A stretch of 64,000 bases of DNA from contig OZ234501.1 in NCBI GenBank assembly GCA_965153455.1, positions 2,976,001 to 3,040,000 on the forward strand. Direction: 5' to 3'. How positions within the stretch are numbered: the first letter of the stretch is position 1; each line of letters begins with the position of its first letter. The DNA is from Sphagnum compactum. Its lineage: Eukaryota > Bryophyta > Sphagnopsida > Sphagnales. Under the pieces are notes generated by a model. That model saw only the letters and a program-made list of their open reading frames with translations. It was not told where the DNA came from and made no database searches. Below, piece after piece: positions 49,289-61,100 of this stretch. The position numbers and the translations under genes are program-made.

Positions 49289-49555
49289 TGAAATTTTATT
49301 AAATCTCAGTATGAAGTGCTGAAACTTAGCATTTAATGCACAAGGTTTGAGAGTAATTATAGTAGTTGTACAGGTAGGAGCAGTCAAAATACATATAGCA
49401 GCAGTGGAGGCGCTAGGAAAAGACTAGTTTGGATCCCAATTACTTTGTTTTGTAAAATTTCATTCCCAATTATGCATTTGATGCCCTATTATGCCAAAAC
49501 TGGCCATTCTCACCCCCTAATCGCCTGACTTTACGGATAACTTTAATGGCTTGAC
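49289..49555. repeat. Dispersed repeat, first copy
   Basis: Starts TTTTATTAAATCTCAGTATG, continues through AATTATAGTAGTTGTA and GGAGGCGCTAGG, and ends near TTTACGGATAACTTTAATGG. A diverged direct copy lies at about 53093-53370. Confidence 0.65.
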
Positions 49556-51639
49556 AATTTGAAGCTTACTTCTCATTCGTTCAATTGTATGAATAATAAC
49601 AACACCGAAATAAACTTTTGAAAGATTCTTCATGTCACCATTATAACTATTCTTTTAACACTCACAAGTATCTGTGTTTTGTCATTGCCAAAAGTGTGTA
49701 GCCAAAGAAAAGTCCCAAAACTTTAGAAGTTGATGATGGTAAAGTGGGGTTCATGTATGGTGTAAAAAGTACAAACCATCACTTATCCACGTTGAATCAA
49801 TATCTACACACATCAATATCAAGACAGGACTATTACATCGACTAGAACTACAAGTGCATCCTTCATTCAGTAGTGAACAAGCGTGTCATTGCATAATGGG
49901 TCTGCCTTTTATGTTCAGTGTAAACAAAATCATGAGAAATTATGGAACTGTGTAAAATGGTTGGGTAAATTGATTGCAAAAATGAATTTGATCAAAACAA
50001 CAGCCTAGAGCATATAACAAAATCACCAGCTGTCGACAACACATTGATACATGTTCATTCCAAAAGTTACCCCAAAATCTTACATGGATTTGAGATCTTT
50101 TCCTCCAACAAAGTCCTACTGTGCAGAAGACACTTCTAATCCCCCTTTTGATCTTTACAGAAGGTGATTCCCATACTTTCCTCACTAGGCCCTTACCTCC
50201 ACCACCTCATGAATGTTCCAAAGCCTATAACCCAAGGTGTGATTTGATGTTTGATCAGTAACAAATCACTACTGCAAGCATGAAGCTATATAACCACTTT
50301 CCTAGCTTTCCACAATGCTATCTTGATGTGGTTTGGAAGCCCCACAGTTCACCTCATGGACCTTTGGGGTTTAGAATCTTTGGGTTTGTTGTGACACACT
50401 TTGTGGAATAAAAACTTTAGTAAAGTGTTAAAAATACGTACTTCTTTATGATTTAGTTTACCAAGTACATTTGAATGAATAGCATATCACTCTACCATAC
50501 AAGGATTTCCATGTGGAGGTGGTATTGCTTTCTATCTCATTGAAGGCACCACCATCTCTCTACCTTCCTTCAAGGTTGTAAGAAGTATAGAGATACTTTT
50601 ACTGACACGTTGATTATTGACCCCTGGCCAGAACTAGGTGCTTAGTATGTGACCCTGCAAAAATATTTCTCACATCCAAGTTTAGGGTTTTCCTTTTTCA
50701 CAACCCTACCCAGAAAACTAAATCTGGGATTGCAAATAGGTGAAAGATCTTCTAATAGCAAACCAACTGGACCAATCATTATGATCAGCCAATCAGAAAC
50801 AGGGACCAGATCATACTTTTTTCCCATCCCAGACAAGACTCTGGTACCTATTACAGTCTTCTCAGGCAGGTTCAGCAAACTTGACAAGAAGGCTGGCTGG
50901 CCTCAAACCATTTTGTTGAGTCAAACCAGCATATTTTGACTTTTCTTCTTCCATTTTTAATGTGCAGGTTCACATACTGACCACCACTGGGGATGCTCTA
51001 ATGGGTAACATTAAGCATGAAATAGCAAGTGAGTTGAAGCTCAGGTCACTGACAAGATGGCCATGATTCCCAACAACAAAGTCTATTAGTTTGATGTTTT
51101 TGGTTTCAAACATTGTTCCGCTTCGTTATGTTTTTTTGTGTTTATTGTGCATGCTCTTGCTAACAAAATTTCAAGGTTTTCTGTTGGAATTCATGCAACA
51201 CCTTGTTTCTCTTCAAAGTTTATAACTATTTCAAAAATATATAATAATCATTCGTTTGCATTAGGTTAGTGGTATGCTCTCCTTTTTTCTCTCTCTCTTG
51301 TTATCATAAGAGATGTCAATAGACAAAGGGCAATATAAAGCCCTTGGGACTAATTTCAGTGGCTGCATCAATAGGATTGCTTCATTTGGGTTAAACTTTG
51401 ACCTCAACTCCTTGTGCAAAGTGGGCCATACATGCACTCACATTTTTTCCATGCTTTTCTTGTTTGCATGGTAATGCTCCATGTGCACAACAGGTCCTCA
51501 ATTTTGGAAGCTCACAATTAAAGGTTTACTAATGACCCTCAACGCAGCCAAGACCCAAAAAACCCTAGAATTGACTTTGGGTGTGGTACCCTAAAAACCT
51601 CATAATCAGCTTTGGGAGCAAATACCCTATGTAAACTTA
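49556..51639. other. Gene-poor stretch
   Basis: Short frames on both strands (for example 50642-50939) overlap and show no family pattern. No RNA gene was seen. Confidence 0.45.
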
Positions 51640-51708
51640 CTAGTTTGAACCCCGTGCCTAATGCACAGGTGTGTTATTTCAACAATGTTTGGTTCATGTT
51701 TTAGTTTT
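51640..51708. repeat. 68-bp repeat, right copy of an inverted pair
   Basis: Reverse complement of the repeat at 48481-48548: GTGCCTAATGCACAGGTGTG, then TTTCAACAATGTTTGGTTCA. It is followed directly by a T-rich tract. Confidence 0.8.
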
Positions 51709-51814
51709 TTTTTTAAACGTTTATCTTTTTTATTATTTATTTTTATGTGTTTTCTGTTTTTATTATTATTTTGTATAATAAAAATAAAGTGTTTCTTTTT
51801 CACTTTTGTATTTT

Positions 51815-52440
51815 TGTTTACTTGGATGCAAGTTTGAAGTTTGGAGAAAGAAGACACACCTCATTCTTTTTCAAGTAGGGTTTTGCTTCATTATTATAAG
51901 TTTTATTTTTTCTTATTTTCTACTCTTTATTTGGTTTCTTCTTTCTGTAATTTTTTTCTTTTAAAATGATTTTACTGTATTTCCTTTTCCTTGTTTTATT
52001 TGTTTCCATTCCTTTCTTATAGTTTTTGTGTTTTTACTTTTTTTTGTTTATGTTTGTTTCATGTTTTAATTTTTTCTATTCTTATTTTGTCTATCTTCAT
52101 TTTTTTCTATTTTTATGTGTTTATTTATTTATTTAGTTTCTATTTTCTTTTCCAAAAAAATTCTAGTTTTTCTAATATGTTTTATAATAAAAATAATTTT
52201 AAAAAAAAATTTGTTTGATTAGATGCAGGTTTGAAGTTTGGAAAAAGAAGACAAGCCTCATTTTTTTTTCAAGTATGGTTTTTTTTCTCTTTCTTTTGCT
52301 CTCTGTTTCGTTTCTTATTTTCTGTCATCTATTTTTTAATTTTCTTTTAAGATTATTTTACTGTATTTCCCTTTTTTGTTTCATGTTTAAGTGTTTACAA
52401 AAAGTTTCTAATTGTTAAAGTGTTTTTCTGTTTTTTTTTT
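51815..52440. repeat. T-rich tandem duplication, unit about 396 bp
   Basis: Two direct copies, the first from about 51815 (TGTTTACTTGGATGCAAGTT) and the second from about 52211 (TGTTTGATTAGATGCAGGTT). Both continue with TTGAAGTTTGG, then AAGAAGACA, then CAAGTA, then TTTTACTGTATTTCC. The second copy is truncated. The very T-rich plus strand gives spurious hydrophobic frames. Confidence 0.65.
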
Positions 52441-53092
52441 GGCTAGTTTTTTCCCTTTTTTAAATATATATATTTGTTCTGTTTGGATGCTTGACGGGAC
52501 GGATGACGAGATGGATGACGGACGGATGGACGGATGGAAAGCGTCATCTCATCCCGACGTTTGGATGGAAAGCTTCATTTCATCCCGAAGCTTCACGACC
52601 ACGACGTCCTTTACTATATGTAATATCATTTAGGAGAAATTCCCATCTTCACCCTCAGCTTCTTAGGGTCAAGTGCATGCCACTGGCATTTGGAGCACTG
52701 TGAGCTCTACAAGCAAATAGTTTACAAAGTCCCTAATGGTGCAGCAGAACCTCTGGCAAGTGCCGCCACATCATATAAGTGCCCACTGGTCAGACCCAGC
52801 TCATGGCCACCCATCAGATAAAGGCCATTGGTGAGATTAAACCCTTCACCCTTGGTTTCTTTGGGTCAATTGCATGCATCCTACACATAGAACATGCTGA
52901 GGTGGAGGCAAATAGTTTACAAATGATGTGGCAGAATCTATCGAAATTGCCACTTCAGAAAATGGCCATTAGCCAGACTCAGCTCATGGTTACCCATCTC
53001 ATAAACACCATTTGCTGAAACCTGACTCTTGGCCAGCTGTCAGATGATGGCTATTGGTGAGACCCTGCTCATAGCCAACCACCGCAAGGACA

Positions 53093-53370
53093 TTTTATTA
53101 AATCTCAGTATGAAATGCTGAAACTCAACATTCAAGGTTCGAGACTAATTATAGTAGTTGTAATGTAGCGGCAGTAGAGGCGCTCAGGGAAAAGGAAAGA
53201 CAGGATGAAACTCAGTTTACCACCAAAATTGATGGTTTTCTGAGTTTCACTCCCTTGAGTTCTAATGTACTTTTTTGCAGGTTTTTTATGAATCTCACCC
53301 ACCGTGTATGACGAAACTCAGGGTTCTGGTGCTGTGTTTGTCTTACTTTACAGATAACTCTAATGTCTAA
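53093..53370. repeat. Dispersed repeat, second copy
   Basis: Diverged direct copy of 49289-49555: TTTTATTAAATCTCAGTATG, then AATTATAGTAGTTGTA, GAGGCGCT and ACTTTACAGATAACTC. Confidence 0.65.
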
Positions 53371-53892
53371 CCAGTTTGGGTGTTCTATTCAGGCACTTTT
53401 TTAAGGTTTTTTCCTGATGTGGGACATGCACCTTGACTTGTAGTGTGGGTCGGTGCTGGAGAACATGCTTGAGATGTGAATCAACAGCGGGTAAAATCAG
53501 TTATGCTTTGGAATGGACCTCGGAAGACACCATTATCCCCTTTAGACATTTGGTGAGGCTGATACAACAAAATGTGAATCAATGGTGGGGAAAACCAGTT
53601 ATGCTTGGGGAACAGGCAAGGCCAATACAAAATGTGAATCAATGGTAGGAATTTCCTACCAGTGTTACGCTCTGGAACATGCCTTGGAAGAAACCATTGT
53701 CACCTATAAGCACTTGGCAAGTCCAAAACAAAATTGATAACTCGGCCTACCAGGTTATCTATCTACTGAGGCCTGGCCGGGTAGACCAGGCCAAGGAGGA
53801 GTCAGCAGCCACATCACAATGAAACCAAGTCAAGCAAGTATACAACAGTGGAAGAAAACACCACTTTATGACATCTTCATTCAAGCCAAGCC

Positions 53893-54065
53893 ATGGCCAT
53901 GTGGCACCAAGTAGATCTTAACCATAGTACATTTTAGAGGTTATGGGAAGGAGAAGGAAGAGAGGTTGGTGGTGGCGCCAAAGATGGCCATGTGGCACCA
54001 AGTAGATCTAACCATAGTACATTTTAAAGAAGAGGGTTAAGGAAGAGAGTTTGGTGGTGGGAGGG
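53893..54065. repeat. Tandem duplication of about 91 bp upstream of the HMA gene
   Basis: Two direct copies starting at 53893 and 53984, each opening ATGGCCATGTGGCACCAAGT, then AACCATAGTACATTTTA, then GGAAGAGAG, TTGGTGGTGG. The second is shortened. Confidence 0.8.
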
Positions 54066-54080
54066 AGGGAGGGAGGGAGG
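54059..54080. repeat. (GGGA)n microsatellite
   Basis: About five GGGA units directly after the 91-bp duplication, in the upstream region of the HMA gene. Confidence 0.85.
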
Positions 54081-54186
54081 CGGTGTGAAAAAAGAAAAGA
54101 GGAATTTGCAAAAAAAAAAATTGCAAATAAGGTAAACAAGGAAGAGGAGAGATATTATGTTAAAAAGGAGGTGTGCTTGTGACGCT

Positions 54187-54322
54187 GGCGTCGCACGCGT
54201 CAGTTGCAGGGCTACCCACCTGGCGGCGTCGCACGCGTCTTCTGGGCACCCACCACCCTGACCTGCTGCTGCTAGGCTACTCCTGTTGTTACTGTCTTCT
54301 CCCTCTTCTTCCGTGCGACGCC
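54187..54322 (+). promoter_or_regulatory. Repeated CGCG-containing motif in the HMA gene promoter
   Basis: The 15-mer GGCGTCGCACGCGTC occurs exactly at 54187-54201 and 54225-54239. Its first 11 bases recur inverted at 54312-54322 (CGTGCGACGCC). The two full copies contain ACGCGT, which fits the CGCG box bound by calmodulin-binding CAMTA factors. It lies about 0.55-0.68 kb before the start codon in an otherwise AT-rich region. Function is inferred from motif and place only. Confidence 0.55.
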
Positions 54323-54869
54323 ATCAACACTTCGTAGCTTTAGAGGGCGGTTGCGGCGGACGACTACTTGTACTAGTATCGGTAAACCATTTATTATCAT
54401 CACTGCCTGCAAGTCTGGAGCATGCGTTGGAAGTCACAGTCTCTCGTAGCTCTCCTGGTTGATTCTGATTTTGCGTGGGAGTTAAGAAATATACTAGTCT
54501 TTTTTGCTGCAGCAGCAGCAGTAGCTGTAGATCAGTCAGTCAGAAGAAGAGCTTTATAAGTCTTGTTCTTGGGAGATTATAAAACGAAGGAGGGAGCTTG
54601 GTTCAGTTTGCCCAGCTAATTTTGTTAGTCTTTTGAAGGAGGAATTCTTTTTTAGCACTGTAATTTCAGTTTTGTTTGCTGCTGTTGTTGTTGTTGTTGT
54701 TATTGTGGTGGTGGTGCTGTGCATACCGATTTTTTTGGCAAGTTTTGGGGGCCAGTAGCTTTGTAACAGAATAGCAGGGGCTGTACATAGTCTGCAAAAA
54801 CTTGATAGCTTAAACCGCGCAGGGGAATTTTGGAAGTCTTGAAAGGACTCGCAGAAAGAACACTACAGC

Positions 54870-55897
54870 ATGGCCAGCCGGATACGAGAGGTGAGTCTGG
54901 ATTCTTTTTCTTTTCGCTAATCATGATCATCTCGTTGGCCTTGGATTCATTGCTAGATACTGGAGATTGATATTTTCGAAGAGGTTTTGGGAGCTGTGTC
55001 GAACTTGCTGATCATTAGGTGAAGCTTAATTGTTTTGTTCTCTGCTGTGTTGTGTAGCAGATGTTCCAAGGGAAGGAGGAACCGAGATATCATGTCAGCC
55101 ATGCGCAGTACATACCAACTGACTCTCGCGGAAGTTCAAAACACTACGCGGGTCAGCAGCAAAATCTTTACGGCAACTTGCCGGTTCTTGAGCTCACGGT
55201 TCCCATGTGCTGCGCCAAGTGTGAGGAGAAAGTGAAAGAAGAGCTGGAGGAGCTGGGCGGAGTGCGCAACGTCATAACCGATCAGTCCAATCAGAAAGTG
55301 ACAGTAATAGGCCATGTAGATCCTCTTCTTGCTCTCAAGAAAGTGAAGAAAGTGAAGAAGAAATCGAAGTTCTTCTCTTCAGGTACTTACATAAGCGGAA
55401 TGATCCCACACAGTGCACCAGTCAGCACCGGCACTACCACCTACACAGGACGAGGATATGTACATGGAAACTCTGATGGTGCCGCGGGCTTAACACGCTC
55501 CAACTCTTTTGGTAGACGGTTGGGAAGACAGCCTTCTTTTGGCAAGGTAGTACGATACCAAGATCATGAGATACCCCGACTACGACATGACGATTTCGAG
55601 CACAGAACAGATGGATACAGACATGAGTTCAGCAGGGTTGATCCCGCGCATCATCCTTCACAAAGAGATTACTATGGAGTGCGACGCATGCCATCCTTTA
55701 ACAAACATCGATACCACGATGCTGAGTACATCTCCATGGACGATCGCTACCACCACACTAAATCAGCACCTGTTTACGGAGATTCTCTCTACGTCTCTCA
55801 CCATTCACAACGACCTGTCATTCGCTCCCAGGTCTCCTTTTCCAAATTGCCTGTTACAAACCCTCACTACATGAAACACATTCCTGCTGAGTACTGA
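54870..55897 (+). CDS. Heavy-metal-associated (HMA) domain protein
   Basis: Two exons: 54870-54890 (MASRIRE) and 55061-55897, giving 285 residues. The first exon ends at a good donor (GAGAG|GTGAGT), and the acceptor (GTAGCAG) falls just before an in-frame ATG. If transcription started within the intron, translation could begin at 55061 instead. The HMA domain spans about residues 47-115: LELTVPMCCAKCEEKVKEEL with the metal-binding MxCxxC at M56-C58-C61, then GVRNVITDQSNQKVTVIGHV, then a Lys-rich end (KKVKKVKKKSKFF). Residues 120-285 are His/Tyr/Arg/Ser-rich and low complexity (for example HEFSRVDPAHHPSQRDYYG). The C-terminus (HIPAEY) lacks a CaaX box, so it is HMA-plant-protein-like rather than a farnesylated HIPP. 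It probably binds soft metal ions such as copper or zinc; the partner is unknown. Confidence 0.88.
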
Positions 55898-57640
55898 AAA
55901 CCACTCCCCCGCAGAGAGGAAAGAAAGAAAACAAAATCAAACTTTACAATCACAAGCAGCAGAAGAAGAAGGAGAAGAAGGGAGTTTTGTCATCATGTAA
56001 TTTGATACTACTGTGGGGTTGGTTTGTGTATGGAGATGTGAGGGGTTGCAAAAGAAGCTTCTGTTTTTTTCCAATCAAGATGTCTCAGGGTGTTCTTGTG
56101 GTGGTGTCAAGGTATGAAGCTTTTGGTATTACGAACTCTTCATGGGACTCACATGGACTCACCATGGGATGCTTGTGCTGAAGTTTGTATGAAGTTTCAT
56201 CATGGACTTGTTGTGGATTCACCACAGCTTAGATCTTTGAGGATATATTGTCCATTAGTATAGATGGGTATGAAATTTCATCATGGACTCAGCATCGCCT
56301 CGATCCTTGATGATGGATTGTCCATTAGTATAGAGCCTAGATGGTTAGGGTTTTTTGTTTATTTCTTAAAAATTGCCAAACTTGTACTATTGAGACAAAG
56401 TGAGGCTCTTACCTAGCTCCCAGGGCTCGCCAGCCTTTTTGGCAGTTCATAGTTTGCAACAATATAGTTGCAAGGATGAATTGTTTGCCATGGCATACCA
56501 GTAGGTATATCAATTGGGGGTTTGTTGACCTGCAGTGGTAGAAGTAGTAGTGTCAGCTACTCCAATTGAAAAAACCCGTTTGTGGGTTTGTTAACCTGCA
56601 TTAGTAGTTTCCATTGATGTTACTCCATGAACAGAAAACAAAAACAATTGTACACTTTAGCAAGAGAATTTATATATATTGTGTTTTTTAAGCTTGTGTG
56701 TTTTTTCCACCTTTTCTCTTACTCTTGATTTTTGAGAAGAGTAATCTGCAAACAGTAAATCTGCTGTGTCTTTGGCAGAATGTGCAGTGAGCTCTTTGGC
56801 TTCGATTTCCCTTCCATAGCAAAGCAATTGAAGGGAAATGGCATATGTAGTACTTTGTGAACAAATTGTAATTCTGGGTTTGTGCATGATGGACAATGTG
56901 GTTGTGAAGATAAGGACTATACTTAGTCGAACACTTAGACTGCACAAGGGGGGTTCCTTGTTGAGCACATTTTGTGTGGGCTGGTCATCAAAATTTTAAC
57001 ATACAGCATAGTCATGACTGCTTCCAAAGAAGAGGAATGAAATTAGTTAGTGAAGCAGATTAATGTAGTTGGCCATAATCACAAAGATGTACTGTACCAT
57101 ATTCTCTCGCATGAGAAAGTATGCTGCACGGTCTACAACTTGACTTGTGCCTCTGTTTTGTGATGGTTTGGATTCTGGCACAAGTGAATGGCATTGAAAT
57201 ACTTCAGAAATTGTTCTTCAACTGTAGTGTTGTCACATTGAATAATTTCGGGTATGTTAGGGGGAGACAAGCAAGTCCCTAACATCTGACAAGCAACTCT
57301 CACTTTCTGCAAGCACAGTCAGACCAGTGATGTATATGTGAATGCGGTCACTTCCACTTATACTACTAATTCACATTCTCCACTAATAATCTAAGCACCC
57401 AGTATCGATGAAGTAGATTCAACTAGACATGAACATGAACCTCTTCAAGAATCCTGAAGAGGGTCACTCTTATCAATTTGGTAGAGCATCTCTGCAATTT
57501 CAGTAGTGGAGTCACTCCAAAAAGCTCACATGGAGAGGTTGAGCACAATTTGAATGTGTGCACCAAATGAATGAGATCACAAGCAAATGAAGTACCTGGG
57601 AGAAAAGAAAGTCCTTGAGAATATACAAAGTTTTTCTAGC
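55898..57640. other. 3' region of HMA gene and intergenic DNA
   Basis: The first few hundred bases are the likely 3' UTR (purine-rich AGAAGAAGAAGGAGAAG just after the stop). A near-duplicate phrase, GTATGAAGTTTCATCATGGACT and GTATGAAATTTCATCATGGACT (first 20 bases of each), appears near 56188 and 56269. No further gene was recognised. Confidence 0.5.
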
Positions 57641-57645
57641 CTTTT

Positions 57646-58175
57646 TAGTTTAGGGTTTAGGGTTTATATAGGGGCTATAAATCAATCTTAGATAGTCCCT
57701 AGCTAGCTTTTTATGTAGGTCTTATGTAGTCCCTTTTGCATTATAACTTAATTTTGAGTAGTCTTCTAAATAATCCCTAGGTATTCCTTAACCTAAGCAA
57801 TCCCTAACTCTCACAAGTAAGTTCTATGTAACTTTCTAAGTAATCTTTAGGTATCCTAAAATCTAGGGAGGCCCTTGGGTAGTCCCCTAAATAGTCGTAA
57901 GATATTTCATAACATAAGTAGGCCCATAGGTATCTCCCTAAGGAGCCTTTTAAGTAGGCCTTATCTAGTCTCTATGTAAACTTTTGATATCCCTAGGTAA
58001 CCCGCTAAGTAGGCTCTAGGTAGTCATTTAAATAGCCTTTAATATCCTATAACCTAGGTAGGTTTTGAAGTGTTTCCTTATGTGGATTCCCTATGTCGGC
58101 CCTAAGTAGCCCCTTAGAAATAGTGCTGGGAATCCCATAACCTTAGTAGATCTTTAGGTGCCTCCCTAAATAGTT
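57646..58175. repeat. TAG-rich degenerate repeat block with telomere-like start
   Basis: Opens with two TTTAGGG telomere-type units (57649-57664), then about 500 bases of variants of CCTAGGTAGTCCCTAAATAG and ATAACCTAAGTAGGCCC at irregular spacing. Stops saturate the plus strand. It looks like an old, scrambled tandem repeat. Confidence 0.55.
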
Positions 58176-58179
58176 CCTA

Positions 58180-61100
58180 GTTTTGCTATTAAGTTTTGAT
58201 CATTTTGCAAATCACTTTATTGTGTGAAAAATAATGCATTTATTCTTATGTGATTAATATATTCATTTGAATATATGTGCCAAAAATAGTTGTAACAAGT
58301 ATTGGTTGGTTTTTGAGTTTACAAATAACTTTTGGTTGTAGCCTTTCTAGTCTTTTATTTGAAAAGAATCTATAGTTTTGATTTTGGCCTATTGTTTTAA
58401 ATTGTTGAAACTTAGGATGAACTTTGGAAGCAAGTTCATGATCCATTGGTTCTAATGTTTTTCAATAAATTTCAAACCCAATGGGGTTTGAAATTTAGTT
58501 TGGTTCCGCCTACTCAACATATAGCCTAATATCTTAAATTATGTTTTATATTGTTGCATCACAAGTTAAAATTAACCAAATGACTAAAAGGGATATCTTA
58601 TTAATTAGTAGACCTTTGAATAACAATTTAGCGATTGTGTGAAAAGATGGTGTTGGTTTAATATTATATGGTTTATATACCAATTTGGTCCTGGTTTATA
58701 TTAATTCAAAAATGGTACGAAGGGATATAGCCTAGATCAAGTCCAAGACTATGAAAGTCGAATTTAAATTAAATCCCTACTAACACATAAATAAATTACA
58801 TAACTAAATTCCACCCGAGAGATGCAACTTAAATGTTTTGGGGCTAAGATCACCCATGAATCTAAAGCTTGATTTTTATGTGGGTTGTACACCCAATGGG
58901 GAACTCACAAAAAACATGTATATTTGCTCTAGTGAATTTTTTCATGATCAAAAGGACACATACATTTATTTAGGTTCATTACACAAAATGTTTATCCCAA
59001 GGTTTAACACAAAATAACAGCATGAAATCATGAAAAGGATAATGATTCCAAAGTTCCACCCGTAACCCCTTAAATATTTGAAAGAAAAAATGAATGAACT
59101 ATCAACCTCATTTATTTACAAGTACTTTCATTCATCAATTACAAGCCAACAATATAATGGCACATGGTATCCTTTTAAAAGTATGATCCTTCTTATGAAT
59201 GAAAGATTACATTATTTGGAATAGTCTTCCCCAGGATTTAACCAAATTCACATAATTTGTTTTCAATTATGTTTAACCCAAAACAATTAACTAAATTATT
59301 CATGAGTCCATGCCTATGTCCTTAGTTAAAGATCCTCAAAATAAGACCCATAAGTTGAATCATTTATTTTCATATTTGGCCATCCTTATACCCATAGGCC
59401 ATAATATTATTATTTGCAATTCTTATTTCTAATAACCCATCTTAGTGTTCCGAAACCTTTACAAATTTTATTCCAATCTAATCTATATGTTGGATGTATC
59501 ATGAATTGGTGAAATATTGGTGTCAATAGAAACATTATTTGTATGATATCACATTGGTATGCATAATGCAATTGATATTGAAAAAAATCAATCTTTAAAA
59601 TTATGTTGCACTTTTCATTATCTTGTGTGATGTCGAAAAAAAACATTTGCGAGCATTAGCCCGAGCCATTAATATAAAATGCATTGACATACATTGTCTC
59701 ATAAAATGGGGATGTGAAGAAAAAACTTGAAACTTCATACATCACTTTCCCATTTGAAAAGAAAGAACCAAATAAAAAAGGAAATCAAGGTTCCTTCATA
59801 TCCTTTCCTTTCATAAATAAACATTATATTTCATTTAGACCAAACTTCAAAATTTAAAAGCTCCAAGAAAAAATATGTGATAGTTTTCCTTCTTTTGAAG
59901 CAATTCATTTATTGCAAGTTGAGTGATTTGTTCTCCGCATTTGGGCTAGAGATTGATCATTCTTGATTCCCAACATAGATCCATGTGATTGCTCTACTAC
60001 CATTCTTTAATACCAATGTTTTTTTCTTTTTTTAGGTATTGTGGTGACAAAAAACAAGGAGTGCAAATTGTACAAATATATTTTTACAAAATAGAAAAGT
60101 CATCATGTTTTGAGAAAAATAATTACATATTGCCATATTTAGGCAATGAATTCATATTGGTCATCGAAACAAGGCAGGCTTTTGAATATATATTTTCCTA
60201 TTTGACTTCTAACCAAATTTGGTTCATTCCTATTATGGATGATTGCCAATCCACCTACTTGACAAAATTGGGGAAAAAAACCTTGTTCAATTCACCCTTA
60301 GATATATGTTGATAGGATTGGTTTTCAAAGAACTAGGAGGATGATTTGTTCGTCTGAATATAAAACATTGTTCACACCTAGAGGTAATTCAATAGGAACT
60401 GGGTGTTAAGAACTAGAATTAAAGAAGACCATTCACACATGAAATTTGATGTGACACAAATGTTGAAGTGGCATCCTATGTGGCATGAAATGTTATGCCA
60501 ATGTTAAGCAAAATGTTACTTGCCATTAAATCTTTTAAAAAGGTAGATATAATATGTATAACATAATTTTATGTATTTGGCCCAAAAATGAGCAAATAAT
60601 TCAATGTTAACTAAAATTTCACCGTCAACCCCAACCTTCAAGCCCATCATCACCACCCATCCATTCCCTACCACTTGCAAAAACATGCCCATTGAGGAGC
60701 AACCCCTTGCCATGTTCAACAATGACATTCAAGAACATCACCATGTCCAACAATAGTGCCAATAACAATGTTTCATAATGTTACCAACAATGCCACTCAA
60801 CTAGAATTGGGGTGCAAGCACATTACAATGGCCAAAAAATGTTGTCACAAATATTGTTTTTAAAATAGTGCAACTTTTAACTTCCACCAAGCTAATATTA
60901 AACCAAAGATTCATAAATTATACTCAAAGGTAGTTCAATTATCAAACAATGCAATTGTCAAAGGAAACTACATTTTTTTGATTAATATTGAATGATTAAA
61001 AAAAATATTTGTGAGAAAATAAAACAATAACAATGTATTACAAAATGAAGATATGTATATTTTTAATGATTTAAATAATCGCAAGACTTGATGGAATACA

